64,000 bases of DNA from Devosia pacifica. GTDB taxonomy: Bacteria; Pseudomonadota; Alphaproteobacteria; Rhizobiales; Devosiaceae. This document shows, piece by piece, positions 53,037 through 62,068 of this stretch. The position numbers and the translations under genes are program-made. Position 1 is the first letter of the stretch; every line of letters begins with the position of its first letter. The stretch lies in NCBI RefSeq assembly GCF_014652635.1, contig NZ_BMZE01000002.1:229562-293561 (forward strand), given 5' to 3'. The notes beneath the pieces are model-generated. The model worked only from the letters and a program-made list of their open reading frames with translations, was not told where the DNA came from and did not search any database.

Positions 53037-53558
53037 CTATTCGGCTGCCACTGCGGGCTCCGGCGCGCCTTCGGTCCAGGTGACGTTCATTCCCTCAAGC
53101 GGGATGACCGAAAGCGACATTTTTCCCGAGCCCTGCTGCACCTCGCGTGCGTGCGCGAGATAGATCAGCGACTGGTTGCGGGAATCGTAAATGCGCGTCA
53201 CGCGCAGGCTCTTCCAGATCAGAGAGCGGCCTTCGCGGAAGATCTCCTCGCCACCCGACCGCGTTTCGATATCACCGATGGTGATCGGGCCTGCAGCAGT
53301 GCAGTCGAGCGCTGAGTAGGACGGGTCCTCGAACCAGTTGCCCTGCTGCAGCCTGTCGATGAAAGAGCGAGAGAAATAGGCGAGATGGCAGACGACGCCC
53401 GCGACCTCGGGATCGGCAATGGCATCGACAACAACGTCGTTGCCGGTCCAGTCGACGCCCACGCTACCGACCTCCTCCTGTCGCGAGCAGCCCGCCACGG
53501 CAAGCAGGGCGACACACAGGGAAAGGACGACGCCGGCGCGCCGGAAGCGTTGGCTCAT
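53037..53558 (-). CDS. creA: CreA-family periplasmic lipoprotein
   Basis: 173 residues. Lipobox LAVAGCS (Cys 24) after a short hydrophobic leader. The body reads VGSVGVDWTGNDVVVDAIADPEVAGVVCHLAYFSRSFIDRL (about 31-71) and DCTAAGPITIGDI, the CreA family pattern. Function not established; widely conserved in proteobacteria. Extended C-terminus EGAPEPAVAAE. Confidence 0.92.
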   Translation of the reverse strand: MSQRFRRAGVVLSLCVALLAVAGCSRQEEVGSVGVDWTGNDVVVDAIADPEVAGVVCHLAYFSRSFIDRLQQGNWFEDPSYSALDCTAAGPITIGDIETRSGGEEIFREGRSLIWKSLRVTRIYDSRNQSLIYLAHAREVQQGSGKMSLSVIPLEGMNVTWTEGAPEPAVAAE

Positions 53559-53622
53559 GATCGTGAGGCTCCGTTTGAATGGTGACCTAAAGATAGGCCG
53601 GCAGTGGCTGCAAACAAGCCGG

Positions 53623-54438
53623 TTAACGCTTTGATCGATCGAGATGGCGCTCGAACAGGCGTACCAGCAGCGACAGCGAAATGGTCATTGTCAGATAGAG
53701 GAACGCGACGACATTGTAGGTCTCGAAGAACTTGAAGGTTCCTGAGGAGTAGACCTTGCCGAGCTGGGTGATGTCCTGAACGCCCAGGGCGGAGACTAGC
53801 GCCGAGTCCTTGATCATCGAGACGAAATCATTGCCGAGCGGCGGCATCACCGTGCGTAGGGCCTGGGGCAAGATGATCAATCGGAAGGTGCGGATGGGCG
53901 ACAAGCCGAGGGAGCGGGCCGCCTCAATCTGGCCCTTGTCCACCGCCTCGATACCGGCCCGAAAGATCTCGGCGATGAAGGCGGAATAGCAGATCGTCAG
54001 CGCAAAGATCGCGCGCCAGACGAAGTCGAACTGGCGCACCGTTACCGCTTCCATTGCACCAGCGCTGATGAGCGGCGTCAGCAGCCAGTTGATGCCGGCG
54101 ATTGTCGCGGGTGCGCCAACGAATGCCACGTAAAACAGGAAGACGAGGATCGGTATGCCACGGATGAGTTCGACATAGAACGTCGCGATCTCGCGCAGCA
54201 CGCGATTGCCGCCCGTGCGCATCAGGGCGAACAGCAGACCAAGCAGCGTTGCCGATACGAAGGCGACTATGGTTACCCACAAGGTGGTCACGACACCATC
54301 CGAAAGGCTTCGGAAAATGTTGCGATAGTCGGCGTCAGCGACGATCAGCCAAAGGCCGAGCACGAACAGCAGCGCCATGGCGACGAGCCACCAGGGCACG
54401 TCGCGCAGGGCGCGGCGGGTCGAAGAGTTTCGGGACAT
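53623..54438 (-). CDS. Amino-acid ABC transporter permease (HisM/GlnP type)
   Basis: 271 residues. N-terminal basic tail and first helix (WLVAMALLFVLGLWLIV), then the His/Glu/Gln/Arg/opine permease core VTTLWVTIVAFVSATLLGLLFALMR, RGIPILVFLFYVAF. Coupling loop EAARSLGLSPIRTFRLIILPQALR (about 180-203). Adjacent binding-protein gene upstream (18 bp). No ATPase gene follows, so the transporter must borrow one or have it elsewhere. Confidence 0.92.
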   Translation of the reverse strand: MSRNSSTRRALRDVPWWLVAMALLFVLGLWLIVADADYRNIFRSLSDGVVTTLWVTIVAFVSATLLGLLFALMRTGGNRVLREIATFYVELIRGIPILVFLFYVAFVGAPATIAGINWLLTPLISAGAMEAVTVRQFDFVWRAIFALTICYSAFIAEIFRAGIEAVDKGQIEAARSLGLSPIRTFRLIILPQALRTVMPPLGNDFVSMIKDSALVSALGVQDITQLGKVYSSGTFKFFETYNVVAFLYLTMTISLSLLVRLFERHLDRSKR

Positions 54439-54455
54439 GCGGATGGAAGGCGGCG

Positions 54456-55247
54456 CTATTGCGCCGCGTTATAATCGTAGAACCATTTCTGCTCGAGCGT
54501 ATCGAGCGTGCCGTCGGCCTTGATGGCTGCAAGCGCTGCGTTGACCGGCTCGACCAGATCTGACCCCGGCGGGAAGATGAAGCCGAACTCTTCGGTGCCG
54601 AGCGCTTCGCCGATGACTTTGAAGGCTCCCGGATTGGCGCCGATATAGCCTTCGGCCGAGGTCGCATCCATCAGCACCGTGTCCACATCACCGGCGGAAA
54701 GTGCCTGAACTGAAGCGCCAAAGGTCTCGAACAGCTTGATGCGCGGATTGGATTCGTCACCATCAAGAACGTCATAGACGGCCACGTAAAAATTCGTTGT
54801 GCCGGCCTGCGCCCCGACGAGGAACTCCTCGTCTGATGCGAAGGTCTCGGCGTTCTCGAACCGGTCTTCGTCGGCGCGAACGAGCATGAATTGCTGGCTG
54901 GTGAGGTAGGGATCGGAGAAATCGATCTGCTCGGCGCGCTCGGCGTTGATGGTGATGCCGTCCATGCCAACATCGAACTGGCCGTCACGAACTGCCTGGA
55001 TCATCACATCCCAACTCGCCAGTTCCCAATCGACCTCTGCATTGAGCCGCTCGGCGATCTCGTTGAACAGATCGTACTCGAGCCCGACGCCTTCACCGGT
55101 CTCGGGATCAGTGAAGTTCAGCGGAACATAGGCGTTCTCGGTCACGGCCACGATGGTGCGGCCATCGAGATCGGGAAGATCCTGCGCGGCAGCCGGCGCG
55201 ACCGAAGCCGCGAGCGCGACGACGAGGAACAGAACGGAGGATTTCAT
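54456..55247 (-). CDS. Amino-acid ABC transporter substrate-binding protein (family 3)
   Basis: 263 residues from [22 protein letters not shown] (ATG 55247), Sec signal peptide. SBP_bac_3 landmarks: [84 protein letters not shown] and a C-terminal WFYDYNAAQ. Polar amino-acid ligand, identity unknown. Confidence 0.92.
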   Translation of the reverse strand: MKSSVLFLVVALAASVAPAAAQDLPDLDGRTIVAVTENAYVPLNFTDPETGEGVGLEYDLFNEIAERLNAEVDWELASWDVMIQAVRDGQFDVGMDGITINAERAEQIDFSDPYLTSQQFMLVRADEDRFENAETFASDEEFLVGAQAGTTNFYVAVYDVLDGDESNPRIKLFETFGASVQALSAGDVDTVLMDATSAEGYIGANPGAFKVIGEALGTEEFGFIFPPGSDLVEPVNAALAAIKADGTLDTLEQKWFYDYNAAQ

Positions 55248-55343
55248 GAGGCGGCAGTCTCCTATGTCGCGATTGCGGCCGGAGCCGCGTTGGCGCCACA
55301 TTAAACCAGGCTCTTGCGGTTTGGAACTCGTGATTGAGTGCCG

Positions 55344-55619
55344 TTAGCGGTCAAGATGGCCGAGGTCGCGGTCCGGGTCGAGATGATCGCGTACGCGCTG
55401 CTTGAGCGCCTTCACATCCGGAAAGCCGCCGTCGCGCTTGCGCTCCCAAATCAGCGCGTTGTCGACGTGAATTTCGAAGATGCCGCCAGTACCCGGTACC
55501 AGCGTCACCGATCCCAGGTCGGTGCCGAAAGTCGACAGCACTTCCTGCGCCATCCATGCGCTGCGCAAAAGCCAGTTGCATTGCGTGCAATAGGCGATGG
55601 TGATCTGCGGCTTGCTCAT
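55344..55619 (-). CDS. SelT/SelW/SelH (Rdx)-family thioredoxin-fold protein
   Basis: 91 residues. CxxC at 11-14 (YCTQCNW), the redox motif with Cys in place of selenocysteine, then WLLRSAWMAQEVLSTFG, GTGGIFEIHVDNALIWERKRDGGFPDVKALKQRVRDHL. These small bacterial homologues bind a redox partner or act in metal or thiol homeostasis. Independent gene, short spacing to the amino-acid ABC unit. Confidence 0.92.
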   Translation of the reverse strand: MSKPQITIAYCTQCNWLLRSAWMAQEVLSTFGTDLGSVTLVPGTGGIFEIHVDNALIWERKRDGGFPDVKALKQRVRDHLDPDRDLGHLDR

Positions 55620-55654
55620 CGCATCAGCCTAGTCCGGCTTCGCGGCAAAGCAAA

Positions 55655-55676
55655 GCGCCGCCCCGTGGAGCGGCGC
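55655..55676 (-). terminator. Terminator of the glycosyltransferase operon
   Basis: GCGCCGC (55655-55661) and GCGGCGC (55670-55676) with an 8-nt loop; on the minus strand the stem is followed by TTTGCTTTG. It lies 8 bp after the glycosyltransferase stop. Confidence 0.65.
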
Positions 55677-55683
55677 ACTGTTA

Positions 55684-56490
55684 TTAAACCCCGAGGCGTT
55701 CGATCTCGCGGGCAAAAAAGCTGCCGGGCTGCGGCGTCAGCATCTGGCCTGATCGCCGCCCGGTCAGGGCCGAGTGCCACATATGGATACCAAGCGTTTC
55801 AGCACCGATGCGGCCTGCGATATCGCTACCTGGTTCGAGCAAAGCCGTCGCGGTGCCATACGGCATCGGATAGAACGTCATGCGCGAGCGGATGAACGGT
55901 TCGAGCCCGAGCGTCCGCACGTAATAATTGAGCGGTGCCGGCCCGGTTGCGCCGAACTGCATGTGGTGAACCGGCAGGTCTTCGCCCAAAGCCTTGCGGA
56001 TCCGGACTTCCAGCGCCCGCCACGGCGGAAGACCGGGCGGGATGGCGCCAGGGGCAAACACCGCCTTGAGCGCGTGCAGCAAATCGCATTCCGGCGGGCA
56101 GAGGAACACGGCATTGTTGATTTGCGCGGTGAAACCGTTCCGCCAGCTGGGCTCGGCTTCAATGCCGAATACGTATTCCGGCAGGTTTTCGAACGGGCGC
56201 ACGCAGTAGACATCGCAGTCTGCCCAGATCCCCGTGCCGCGCTCCATCAGCACCAGCCGCATGTAATCCGCGAATACCGCCGGGGTGCGATTGCCCTTGT
56301 AAAAGAACATCTGGTCCTGCGGCACCAGTTCCGATGCATCGCGCAGTTCGGTGCCCTTTGGAACCGGGCCGACTTCATCATAGGCAAAAAGGATAAATCG
56401 GTGCCCCTTCTCAAGGAACGAGGCGATACACACGCGCTCGAGAAAGCTCAACTGGCCGTGCCAGAAGGAAACGATGGGCAACAGGCTCAT
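55684..56490 (-). CDS. Glycosyltransferase with DxD motif (GT32/capsular type)
   Basis: 268 residues. The start region IVSFWHGQLSFLERVCIASFLEKGHRFILFAYDE, nucleotide-sugar motif WADCDVYCVRPF (Asp 91-x-Asp 93) and FADYMRLVLMERGTG match the Gly_transf_sug/TcdA-like group (GT32-like), as found in LPS or capsule loci. Probably transfers galactose or a related sugar to a surface glycan. Last gene of the operon with a GT8 and an O-antigen-ligase-like gene; overlaps the GT8 gene by 4 bp. Confidence 0.82.
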   Translation of the reverse strand: MSLLPIVSFWHGQLSFLERVCIASFLEKGHRFILFAYDEVGPVPKGTELRDASELVPQDQMFFYKGNRTPAVFADYMRLVLMERGTGIWADCDVYCVRPFENLPEYVFGIEAEPSWRNGFTAQINNAVFLCPPECDLLHALKAVFAPGAIPPGLPPWRALEVRIRKALGEDLPVHHMQFGATGPAPLNYYVRTLGLEPFIRSRMTFYPMPYGTATALLEPGSDIAGRIGAETLGIHMWHSALTGRRSGQMLTPQPGSFFAREIERLGV

Positions 56491-57383
56491 TTGCCGGCAA
56501 ACGGATTGAGGCGCTTGAAGCCGCGCAGCAGCCGCTCGCGCCAGAAGGCGTAGAACACCGCGTTGGTCATCACATGCCGGTAGAGCCGACCGAAGGCGAC
56601 GCTTTGCAGCATGCCGGCGGTCAGGCTCCAGGGCCTCACCTCACCGGTGAAGTGCAACAGGAATGGGTCCATCGCCTGGTGCGCCATGCGCGGGTCGACG
56701 ACATTGTAGCGCCAGTCGAGCCGCTTCCAGTTGCCCCGGAAAATCAGGTTGAGCATGTCCTGATCGTAATAGAGGCGATTGAGATAGCCCTTGCGCTCGA
56801 ACTCGGCGAGATGGCCGGCAATATTGGCCCGGGCGAACTTTTCGAGATCGATCACCAGCATGCCCGAATTGAAATAGGGCAGCGCCGGATCGAAGATGTC
56901 GCGCTTCTCGCGCAAATCGCGCCCATTCATGTTGAACAGGCGCCACGGATCCTCGACCGCCGCCAGCGCCTTGCCGTCAAGATCCATCTGCCACAGACGC
57001 TCGATCGGGCCCATCATCATCGTGTCGCAGTCGAGATAGATGACACGCGGCGTACCCTCCGGCAGCAGCCGATCGAGCAGCAGGCGGGCATAGATCACCG
57101 GATGCAGCCGCCGCGCCACGGGAAGGCGCTCACGCATCGCCCTGAACCGGTCGCTTTCGGCCAGGCGGTGATGGACCAGCGTTGCGCCGAACTCCTCGGC
57201 GATCTTGTCGAGCGCGGCGTAGCGCTTTTCGGCAAGCCCCTCATGGCAGAGGTGAAAGACGAGGTCGCGGCGTCGCGTTGTGTTGAGACACACAGAGCGC
57301 ATCACCGCAAACGCCGGCGCCCAAAAATTGTCGTCGAAGGCCAGAGCCACGTGGATGGCCTGAACCGGCTTCATCGCATTCAT
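56487..57383 (-). CDS. GT8-family glycosyltransferase (LPS-type)
   Basis: 298 residues. The GT8 signatures are complete: HVALAFDDNFWAPAFAVMRSV near the N-terminus, VIYLDCDTMM (DxD at 118-120), DPALPYFNSGMLVIDLEKF, YYDQDMLNLIF and LLHFTGEVRPW. UDP-sugar-dependent retaining transfer onto a lipopolysaccharide core or other surface glycan. Overlaps both neighbours by 4 bp. Confidence 0.92.
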   Translation of the reverse strand: MNAMKPVQAIHVALAFDDNFWAPAFAVMRSVCLNTTRRRDLVFHLCHEGLAEKRYAALDKIAEEFGATLVHHRLAESDRFRAMRERLPVARRLHPVIYARLLLDRLLPEGTPRVIYLDCDTMMMGPIERLWQMDLDGKALAAVEDPWRLFNMNGRDLREKRDIFDPALPYFNSGMLVIDLEKFARANIAGHLAEFERKGYLNRLYYDQDMLNLIFRGNWKRLDWRYNVVDPRMAHQAMDPFLLHFTGEVRPWSLTAGMLQSVAFGRLYRHVMTNAVFYAFWRERLLRGFKRLNPFAGK

Positions 57384-58636
57384 TCTTGCAGTGCCCCCGT
57401 CCCGGCCCGCGCGAGGTTGACGATGTAGGCGGCCATGAAACCGAACAACACCGTCTGGGTGATAATGCCGAAAACCGCGTTCGTGAGCCCCAGCGCCAGA
57501 TAGGCGGTGGCGAGTACCAGAGCAAGATAGACCGCAGGTCCCCGATGGTGATGCGGTGCACGGGCGGCTTCAAACAGCGGCGCGAAGATAATCAGGAGAT
57601 AGCTCACGAGGCCAACGAGCCCGCCAATGACTGCAAAATCGGCGATATCGTTGTGCAAATGGTCATAGGTCGGCATCTCAGTGCCAGCGGGCGCATAGCT
57701 TGCGGTGATGGCGATAAAATCAGCCATGCCGTGACCGAAGACCGGCGCGGCGAGAAAGGCATTGTAGGCCGACTGGTACATCAGCAGGCGTTGCGCCACG
57801 GAATCGTCGGGGGCTTCACCGCTGGTGATGATCGCCGCGACTTGATGCAGGGTGCCGCCGCCGGGCAGAACGCCAAGCCAGGCAAGTGTCAGCAGCAGTG
57901 CTACCGCCATGAGCCCGAGTGCCATCGCCAGCACCAGCCGCCGCACGCGCACCCCGATCATGAACAGATACCCAAAGATCGCGATGACCAGCACCGGCAG
58001 GATCGCAAGGATGGGCCCGCGTGAGCCGGAGAGAATGACGGCGCCAGCCCCGGCGGCCGGGGCGCAGAGCATGACGGTCCGACGCCATCCGGTGCTTCGC
58101 GGAATAGCTGCCGGCGGCAGGAAGCCGAGCGTCAGCGCGATCGCCGCAAAATGCAGCGGGTTGTTGACAGAAAAACCCGCCCGCTGATGTCCGGCGACCG
58201 TCACGTCAAACAGCGCCACGGCCAACGCAAAGAATGCCCCCGCCGATGCCGCCAGCGCCGCACGCTCCAGCGAAACCTGCCTGCCACCGGCACCCAGCAG
58301 CGCCGCCATCGGCGCCGTCAGGAACAGCGGCGTGAACAGATAGATGGCCAGAAGATCCTGCGGCCCCTCGGCAGACAGCGAGAAAGCCCCGAGCAGCAGA
58401 AGTGTTGCAACAAGCGGCAGGGTGATGCCCGGATGCTGCAACAATCCCTTCCAGGCAAACAGTGGTGCGCCGACGATGGCCAGGCCGCAGAACACAAAGA
58501 ATGCGATATTGGCGGCTTCGGGCAACCCGGCAGGCGTTGCGAGCGCAACCGTCATCGCGGCAATGGCCAGCCAGCCGCGTGCCGCCACGAGCGTGACGGC
58601 ACGATTATCAACATTCTTGACGTCGCCGGCGTTCAC
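57380..58636 (-). CDS. O-antigen ligase/polymerase-like membrane protein (Wzy_C)
   Basis: 418 residues with about 11 membrane helices. The main periplasmic loop carries YDHLHNDIADFAVIGGLVGL (about 325-344), with the His of the O-antigen ligase/polymerase family, preceded by the Arg-containing SGSRGP segment (about 202-207). It probably ligates or polymerises glycan on undecaprenyl pyrophosphate in the periplasm. First gene of the operon with the GT8 and GT32-like genes; starts 5 bp before the upstream aldo/keto reductase stop. Confidence 0.85.
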   Translation of the reverse strand: MNAGDVKNVDNRAVTLVAARGWLAIAAMTVALATPAGLPEAANIAFFVFCGLAIVGAPLFAWKGLLQHPGITLPLVATLLLLGAFSLSAEGPQDLLAIYLFTPLFLTAPMAALLGAGGRQVSLERAALAASAGAFFALAVALFDVTVAGHQRAGFSVNNPLHFAAIALTLGFLPPAAIPRSTGWRRTVMLCAPAAGAGAVILSGSRGPILAILPVLVIAIFGYLFMIGVRVRRLVLAMALGLMAVALLLTLAWLGVLPGGGTLHQVAAIITSGEAPDDSVAQRLLMYQSAYNAFLAAPVFGHGMADFIAITASYAPAGTEMPTYDHLHNDIADFAVIGGLVGLVSYLLIIFAPLFEAARAPHHHRGPAVYLALVLATAYLALGLTNAVFGIITQTVLFGFMAAYIVNLARAGTGALQE

Positions 58637-58641
58637 GGCTG

Positions 58642-59679
58642 TCAGCGCAGCCAGCCCGTGGGATTCGGGTGCAACTGCATCAGACCGTTCTTCGTCGCTT
58701 CGTCGATCCGGCGGATCTCGTCGTCGTCGAGATCGAGGTTGTTGAGGACGCCGAGATTGTCCTTGAGCTGCTCAAGATTGCGCACACCAATCAGCGCCGA
58801 CGTCACTTCCTTGCGCCGCAACACCCAGCTCAGGGCAAGTTGAACCATGGACTGGCCGCGTGAGCGCGCAATTTCCTCGAGATTCTCGACTGCCTCAAGA
58901 ACGTTCGGCTCCACATGGCTCTGGCGCAGCGACGAATTCTGGGCATCTGCGCGCGTGCCAGCCTTGTCGCCGCGGTTGTATTTTCCGGACAGCACACCCT
59001 GTGCCAACGGAGAAAATGCGATGATGCCGATGCCGAGCTCGTCGCAGGCATCGATGGTTCCATCATCCTCGATCCAGCGGTTGAGGATCGAGTAGCTCGG
59101 CTGGTGAATGGTTGTGGCGACGCCCATCTCCTTGAGGATCCGATAGGCCTCGCGGGTCTGCTTTTCCGGGTAGCTTGAAACGCCGACATAAAGCGCCTTG
59201 CCCGAGCGAACCGCGTGCGCAAGCGCGCCCATCGTTTCCTCGAGGGGCGTTTCGGCATCGTAGCGGTGCGAATAAAAGATATCGACGTAATCAAGGCCCA
59301 TGCGCGACAGGCTCTGATCGAGGCTCGCAAGCAGATACTTGCGGCTGCCGAAGTCGCCGTAGGGGCCGGGCCACATACCGTAGCCGGCTTTGGTCGAGAC
59401 GATCATCTCGTCCCGGTAGGGACGGAAATCGCGTGCCATCACTTGCCCGAAGAGTTCTTCGGCAGAGCCCGCCGGCGGCCCGTAATTGTTGGCAAGATCG
59501 AAATGGGTAATGCCGGCATCAAAGGCATGACCGAGGATCTCCATGGCGCTGGGGTAATCACGTGTCCCACCGAAATTCTGCCAGAGCCCAAGACTGACCA
59601 AAGGCAATTTGAGGCCTGAACGGCCCGAACGGCGGTATTGCATGGTGTCGTAGCGTGCCGGATCGGCCCGATAGGTCAT
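58642..59679 (-). CDS. Aldo/keto reductase, YghZ/GPR-like
   Basis: 345 residues from MTYRADPARYDTMQYRRSG (59679, GAGGAGA upstream). AKR fold: LSLGLWQNFGGT-like opening, ITHFDLANNYGPPAGSAEELFG (catalytic Asp and Tyr), YVDIFYSHRYDAETPLEETMGAL and the C-terminal SWVLRRKEVTSALIGVRNLEQLKDNLG. It resembles the L-glyceraldehyde-3-phosphate reductase (YghZ) group acting on small aldehydes with NADPH. Divergent from trhO. Confidence 0.9.
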   Translation of the reverse strand: MTYRADPARYDTMQYRRSGRSGLKLPLVSLGLWQNFGGTRDYPSAMEILGHAFDAGITHFDLANNYGPPAGSAEELFGQVMARDFRPYRDEMIVSTKAGYGMWPGPYGDFGSRKYLLASLDQSLSRMGLDYVDIFYSHRYDAETPLEETMGALAHAVRSGKALYVGVSSYPEKQTREAYRILKEMGVATTIHQPSYSILNRWIEDDGTIDACDELGIGIIAFSPLAQGVLSGKYNRGDKAGTRADAQNSSLRQSHVEPNVLEAVENLEEIARSRGQSMVQLALSWVLRRKEVTSALIGVRNLEQLKDNLGVLNNLDLDDDEIRRIDEATKNGLMQLHPNPTGWLR

Positions 59680-59756
59680 GTTGTCTCCTCGCGATGATAT
59701 GCTGCCGGATGCGGATAGGCTTGGCGCCGCCGGACCTGTGGTGATATTGGCGAGCC

Positions 59757-60803
59757 ATGACAGCATCGCCCCCAAACGATTTGAGCGCCAATCTGCCCGA
59801 TCGCCGTGGCCCGTTCAAGGTCATGGCGCTCTACAAGTTCGTCGCATTTCCCGATGCCGACGCAATTCAGCCGCAGCTGGCAAAGTTCTGCTGCGGGCAC
59901 GGGATCAAGGGCACCCTCATCCTCGCGCCAGAGGGCATTAACGGCACTGTCGCGGGAACAGAGGCTGCGATCGATGCGCTTGCAGCGCTTCTGCTGCATT
60001 CCGAACTGTTCGGCGACAGGCTGGCGGGCGCCGAAATCAAGTACTCGAGCGCTGCCGAAATGCCGTTCCTGCGCATGAAGGTGCGTCTCAAGTCCGAGAT
60101 CGTCACGCTTCGCGCCCCTGAGGCAAATCCGGTCGAACAGGTCGGGACCTATGTCGCGCCACAGGACTGGAACGCGCTGATCGAGCGCAACGACGTGGTG
60201 CTGGTCGATACACGCAACGATTATGAGGTTGGTCTCGGCAGCTTCCAGCGGGCGCTTGATCCGCACACGCAGAACTTCACGGAGTTCAAACAGTTCGTCG
60301 AGCAAAACCTCGATCCGCAGCGTGACAAGAAGGTCGCGATGTTCTGCACCGGAGGCATACGCTGCGAGAAGGCATCATCCTACCTTCTTAGCCGGGGCTT
60401 CGAGGAAGTCTATCACCTCAAGGGCGGCATCCTTGCTTATCTCGAAACTGTGCCGGAGACAGACAGCCGCTGGCACGGCGAGTGCTTCGTCTTCGATGAG
60501 AGGGTTTCTGTCGGCCATGGACTGGTAGAAGGCGAGGCGAGCCTTTGTCGGGCGTGCCGGCACCCGCTGAGTGCCGAGGATCGCGCGCATCCGGATTATC
60601 ACGAAGGCGAAAGCTGCCCATATTGCGCCGGCAGCGGCTTGGCGGAGCGTGCTGCGGAACGTCAACGCCAGATGCAGCTCGCTGAACAGACCGGACGCGC
60701 GCATCTCGGCGACGAGGCGCGTCAGCATGCCGAGACGATAAAGGCCGAAAAGCGGGCGCGTCGCGAGGCCGACCGTCAGCGTGCGCGCAGCGCCCAGTCC
60801 TGA
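59757..60803 (+). CDS. trhO: tRNA uridine(34) hydroxylase, rhodanese family
   Basis: 348 residues. N-terminal acylphosphatase-like domain (FKVMALYKFVAFPD, GIKGTLILAPEGINGTVAG), rhodanese domain with the active-site loop FCTGGIRCEKASSYL (Cys 197 and Cys 203), and a C-terminal Cys-rich, basic tail (CRACRHPL, SCPYCAGSG). Matches E. coli TrhO/YceA, which hydroxylates tRNA U34 with oxygen. Monocistronic; convergent with opgC, with 2 bp between stops. Confidence 0.92.
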   Translation: MTASPPNDLSANLPDRRGPFKVMALYKFVAFPDADAIQPQLAKFCCGHGIKGTLILAPEGINGTVAGTEAAIDALAALLLHSELFGDRLAGAEIKYSSAAEMPFLRMKVRLKSEIVTLRAPEANPVEQVGTYVAPQDWNALIERNDVVLVDTRNDYEVGLGSFQRALDPHTQNFTEFKQFVEQNLDPQRDKKVAMFCTGGIRCEKASSYLLSRGFEEVYHLKGGILAYLETVPETDSRWHGECFVFDERVSVGHGLVEGEASLCRACRHPLSAEDRAHPDYHEGESCPYCAGSGLAERAAERQRQMQLAEQTGRAHLGDEARQHAETIKAEKRARREADRQRARSAQS

Positions 60804-60805
60804 GC

Positions 60806-62068
60806 TTAGCCGTCTGTGGCTGCGGTTGCCGAGGCTTTCGCCGCGACACTCTCACGGCGCATCTGTGTCGTGATGTCGAGGCTCTTGGCCAGCGCCAGTA
60901 AGAGCAGAAGGCCGGTCGCCAGCAGGATACCATCGAATACCGGGTCCGGCTGGCGCTCGGATTTGAGGATCTGTCCGAACAGCGACAATAAGGTGCCTGT
61001 CGCGAAAACCGGCAGGCCGAACCGGCCCAGAAGCCGAAAGGGCGCAGCGTAGCGCGAAGCCGCAAAATGCCGGATCAGCGTGAGAGACGACAGCACGTAG
61101 AACAGCGCGAACGCATGCACCATGCGCGGCAGGTCGAGATAGCTCTTGTTGAACCAGGTAAAGTGATCCGGCAGGCCGAGATCGTTGATCTCCCCGAGCA
61201 TGCTGCGGCCAGCAGCACCGATTGCGGGGATGCGCATCCACAAGGCGATGAATATCACCAAGGCCGCTGCAAAGCCGAAGAGCATCGGGTTGAATGGCAC
61301 GAAGCTCCGCTTCTGCTTCATCGCAGCGCCGCACAAAAGCCCGACGACGAACAGAAGCTGCCAGGCGAACGGATTGAGGAACCAGCCGCCATTGCCGGGA
61401 AAGTTCGGGAAATTGACCTGAAGAACGCCAACAACTGCCCACACGACAAGCGAGCCGGCAACCAGCAGATAAGGGTGCCGCAGCCCGAGTGGCAGCAGGA
61501 GCGGCGTTACGGCCAGAAGCACGATGTAAAGCGGCAGGATATTGAGGTATCCGAGCTGGTAGGTCATCAGCGGCAGGCCAACCAGCGCCCCGGGCGTCTT
61601 GTCGAACAGCACGGAGATCCCATTGGTCTCGAGCACATCCGGCAGGCCAAACCACAACGCCGCGGCGGCAAACATCGCCAGCGCTATCGCCGTGATGGTG
61701 AGGTGAACGAAATAGAGTTGGCGTGCGCGCGCCAGAACCCGCGCTGCTGCAACCCAATAGCGCTCCTTCAGGAAGGCGGTGGAATAAGCGAGCCCCGCAG
61801 CCATGCCGGACATGAACACGAACGCCTCTGCGGCATCGGAAAAGCCGAAATTGCGGTTCGTGAAGTTTTCGTAGAGTGTGCCCGGCACGTGGTTGATGAA
61901 AATCATCACCAACGCCAGGCCGCGAAACATGTCGAGCCGCGCGTCGCGGCCAAGCGGGACGCCGGCAGTATCGCGGCTGAGTGGCAGGAAGCGGCCAAGA
62001 GCCTCCTTCAGGCTGCGGCGCGGCGGTGTCTCGCGTACCGCCACGGCCGCGGGATCACGCGGATACAC
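60806..62068 (-). CDS. opgC: OpgC protein, membrane acyl/succinyl transferase of periplasmic glucans
   Basis: 420 residues, about 10 membrane helices. The OpgC_C/acyltransferase-3-like start RDARLDMFRGLALVMIFINHVPG (catalytic His near the end of helix 1), AAEAFVFMSGMAAGLAYSTAF, MTYQLGYLNILPLYIVLLA and the later LDLPRMVHAFALFYVLS match OpgC. It adds succinyl or other groups to osmoregulated periplasmic glucans. Overlaps opgH by 14 bp. A polar, probably dispensable tail of about 30 residues at each end. Confidence 0.92.
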   Translation of the reverse strand: MYPRDPAAVAVRETPPRRSLKEALGRFLPLSRDTAGVPLGRDARLDMFRGLALVMIFINHVPGTLYENFTNRNFGFSDAAEAFVFMSGMAAGLAYSTAFLKERYWVAAARVLARARQLYFVHLTITAIALAMFAAAALWFGLPDVLETNGISVLFDKTPGALVGLPLMTYQLGYLNILPLYIVLLAVTPLLLPLGLRHPYLLVAGSLVVWAVVGVLQVNFPNFPGNGGWFLNPFAWQLLFVVGLLCGAAMKQKRSFVPFNPMLFGFAAALVIFIALWMRIPAIGAAGRSMLGEINDLGLPDHFTWFNKSYLDLPRMVHAFALFYVLSSLTLIRHFAASRYAAPFRLLGRFGLPVFATGTLLSLFGQILKSERQPDPVFDGILLATGLLLLLALAKSLDITTQMRRESVAAKASATAATDG

